In this document: one piece after another, positions 5,137-6,288 of the stretch
Layout of the letters: every line of letters starts with the position of its first letter
Position numbering within the stretch: position 1 is the stretch's first letter
NCBI GenBank assembly: GCA_019314425.1
Contig: JAFCZI010000143.1
Location: forward strand, 1-6,288
DNA: 6,288 nt
Source of the DNA: Deltaproteobacteria bacterium
Lineage (GTDB): Bacteria; Desulfobacterota; DSM-4660; Desulfatiglandales; Desulfatiglandaceae
Reading direction: 5' to 3'
Program-made: the position numbers and the translations under genes
Notes under the pieces: generated by a model
Seen by the model: only the letters and a program-made list of their open reading frames with translations
Database searches by the model: none
What the model was told of the DNA's origin: nothing

Positions 5137-5340
5137 ATGCGCCCCCGGGTAGATTACAAGATTTATTCCGAACTATTTGACCGGCACGACAACAATGAAA
5201 CCCCCACCGTTAAGGGACGCGTGATTACGCGAGACAGCAGTCTGCTGCTGCCGGAAATACGACTCACCGTCCCAAAGGAGAAAACCTACATGACCACCGT
5301 TTCCGTGGCGCCGGACGGAACCGTGCGGTTGAGTCGGTGA
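5137..5340 (+). CDS. Hypothetical 67-residue protein
   Basis: ATG 5137 has a good GGGAG site (5125-5129) with a 7-base gap and opens 67 codons to TGA 5338-5340. The product starts MRPRVDYKIYSELFDRHDNN and then looks strand-rich: TPTVKGRVITRDSSLLLPEI, TVPKEKTYMTTVSVAPDGTV, ending RLSR. Codon third positions are GC-rich from about 5180 onward, as in the neighbouring genes, so that part is probably real coding sequence. The frame is open further upstream to 4984 but overlaps the FHA gene there. Function is unknown. It may be the C-terminal part of a longer gene that began at 5009 and suffered frameshifts. Position after PP2C and FHA genes suggests the same signalling cluster. Confidence 0.5.
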   Translation: MRPRVDYKIYSELFDRHDNNETPTVKGRVITRDSSLLLPEIRLTVPKEKTYMTTVSVAPDGTVRLSR

Positions 5341-5350
5341 ATTTTTCGCT

Positions 5351-5376
5351 GGTTCCCACGCACCAGCGTGGGAACC
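5351..5376. repeat. Perfect inverted repeat, 11-bp arms
   Basis: GGTTCCCACGC (5351-5361), loop ACCA, GCGTGGGAACC (5366-5376). It starts ten bases after the stop of the 67-residue ORF. The GTTCCCACGC...GCGTGGGAAC pattern is a familiar dispersed intergenic palindrome in proteobacterial genomes. A T-run (5390-5396) begins 13 bases beyond the stem, too far for a standard intrinsic terminator, though it may still slow transcription before the next gene. Confidence 0.7.
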
Positions 5377-5452
5377 CATACGATGGTACTTTTTTTAACA
5401 TTTTAGGTTTTAAGCTTTTCTACCATGGTATGTTACCGGTGAAAAAGGGCTC

Positions 5453-5470
5453 TGTGAGATGGGTCTCACA
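5453..5470 (+). repeat. 7-bp hairpin just upstream of the AAA-ATPase-like gene
   Basis: TGTGAGA (5453-5459), loop TGGG, TCTCACA (5464-5470). It ends four bases before the GGGAGG ribosome site (5475-5480) of the last gene, so in the mRNA it would lie in the leader. The arms repeat the TGTGAGA and TCTCAC of the outer stem at 4485-4534. It may be a shortened copy of the same repeat or a leader element affecting translation or stability. Confidence 0.5.
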
Positions 5471-5485
5471 AACAGGGAGGTAATC

Positions 5486-6288
5486 ATGAAATTTCCGTAC
5501 GGCATCTCTGATTTTAAAAAGATCATTACAAAGGGGTATTTCTATTGCGATAGAACCGATAAAATTCCGTTGCTGGAAACGTCGGATTCACAACTCTTCA
5601 TCCGCCCCCGACGGTTTGGGAAGAGCCTTCTTCTTTCCATGCTGGAAAATTATTACGATGTAGCCAAAGCGGATGAATTCGACGGGATATTCGGCAATCT
5701 TGCCATCGGACAACATCCCACGGAATCGCGCAACGCCTATTTCATTTTGAGGTGGGATTTTTCATGCGTTGATACCACCGGAGATATACGCGAAACGAAA
5801 CAAGCGTTGTTTGATCACATTAATTTCGCCATCAAGGGGTTTTTGTTATATTATCTGGATTATAACTTGCCTGATGTGGAAATAGACCGAAACAATTGCA
5901 TTAATACCATAAGCGCCTTGATCAGTTCCGTGCGCAAGACTCCCTATCCCATCTATCTTCTCATCGACGAGTACGACAATTTTGCCAACACCATCATGAT
6001 GGGAACGCAGCATGAAAACGACCGGTACAATGCGCTGGTTCATGAGGAAGGCATTTTACGGACCCTGTTCAAAGCCATCAAGTCTTCCACATCCGGCTCG
6101 ATGTTTGATCGGGTCTTTATAACGGGGGTTTCGCCGGTGGTGTTAAGTGATATCACTAGCGGTTACAATATTGCCAAGGATATTTATTTTAAGCCTAAAT
6201 TTAATGACTTATGTGGTTTCAGAGAAGAAGAAGTGCGTGGTGTAATTGAACGGATTGCAGATGAATGTGAGTTTGGCGCGGAAAAATC
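5486..6288 (+). CDS. AAA-ATPase-like / PD-(D/E)XK nuclease family protein, N-terminal part (runs off the window)
   Basis: ATG 5486, with GGGAGG 5 bases upstream, opens 267 codons with no stop before the edge. The opening MKFPYGISDFKKIITKGYFY and CDRTDKIPLLE, then FIRPRRFGKSLLLSML (P-loop variant RRFGKS, about 42-47), YLLIDEYDNFAN (Walker B, Asp161-Glu162) and VFITGVSPVVLSDITSGYN (sensor region, 210-228) are the hallmarks of the AAA-ATPase_like family (PF09820). Full members run to about 500-580 residues and usually end in a PD-(D/E)XK nuclease-like domain (PF08011), which would lie outside the window. The role is not established; the family is multicopy in some anaerobes and may be mobile or defence-linked. 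The gene looks more AT-rich than the genes to its left, in keeping with acquisition. No relation to the signalling cluster is evident. Confidence 0.88.
   Translation, partial: MKFPYGISDFKKIITKGYFYCDRTDKIPLLETSDSQLFIRPRRFGKSLLLSMLENYYDVAKADEFDGIFGNLAIGQHPTESRNAYFILRWDFSCVDTTGDIRETKQALFDHINFAIKGFLLYYLDYNLPDVEIDRNNCINTISALISSVRKTPYPIYLLIDEYDNFANTIMMGTQHENDRYNALVHEEGILRTLFKAIKSSTSGSMFDRVFITGVSPVVLSDITSGYNIAKDIYFKPKFNDLCGFREEEVRGVIERIADECEFGAEK

Noticed and set aside
5376..5398. Intrinsic terminator formed by the 5351-5376 stem and the following T-run
   Set aside because: The T-run begins 13 bases after the stem, too far for the standard hairpin-U-tract layout.
5421..5430. Perfect 10-bp palindrome TACCATGGTA as an operator
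   Set aside because: Short palindromes of this length occur by chance, and no promoter elements with good spacing could be placed around it.

Overview
The window looks like chromosomal DNA of a sulfate-reducing or related Desulfobacterota (former Deltaproteobacteria) genome of roughly balanced GC. This is an inference from gene content (a TrpA tail, a UbiE-like methyltransferase opening with a CPWWLAYTFDHR block, an AAA-ATPase-like/PD-(D/E)XK family protein) and from intergenic DNA packed with short palindromic and tandem repeats. No marker in the window fixes the taxon. No ribosomal RNA, tRNA, CRISPR array or transposase was seen.

Layout. (i) 1-174 is the C-terminus of tryptophan synthase alpha on the + strand, convergent with and overlapping by 26 bp a small class I SAM methyltransferase on the - strand (149-709). 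(ii) A short divergent intergenic region carries a CAATTG tandem repeat with a promoter-like TTGACA-17-TAAGAT. It leads into a compact + strand operon: an RsmF/NOL1-NOP2-sun type RNA m5C methyltransferase (885-1787), an overlapping gene for the PUA-like companion domain (COG3270 type, 1741-2232), and an M29-family metallo-aminopeptidase (2250-3449). The first two together equal the catalytic and RNA-binding halves of a two-domain rRNA methyltransferase. (iii) 3450-3687 is intergenic but holds the relic first 28 codons of a YprB-like RNase H-fold protein, a small hairpin and a CGCAAAG tandem repeat. (iv) 3688-5340 is a phospho-signalling cluster: an intact PP2C-type Ser/Thr phosphatase, a repeat-rich spacer that can fold as a three-way junction, an FHA-domain plus zinc-ribbon gene interrupted by an in-frame TAA at codon 7, and one or two small unrecognised ORFs whose three-frame arrangement suggests decay. 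(v) 5341-5485 holds a perfect 11-bp-arm inverted repeat and a 7-bp hairpin just upstream of the last gene. (vi) 5486 to the window end is the N-terminal two-thirds or so of an AAA-ATPase-like protein with a RRFGKS P-loop and LIDEYD Walker B, running off the edge.

How it works together. The RsmF/PUA/aminopeptidase operon is housekeeping-like (RNA modification and peptide turnover). The PP2C-FHA pair would reverse and read Ser/Thr phosphorylation; no kinase is in the window, and the FHA partner appears broken as sequenced. I found no convincing new defence or mobile system. The observations most worth checking are the FHA nonsense codon, the three-frame region after it, the YprB relic, the folded repeat at 4482-4537 and the split of the RsmF-type enzyme into two overlapping genes.
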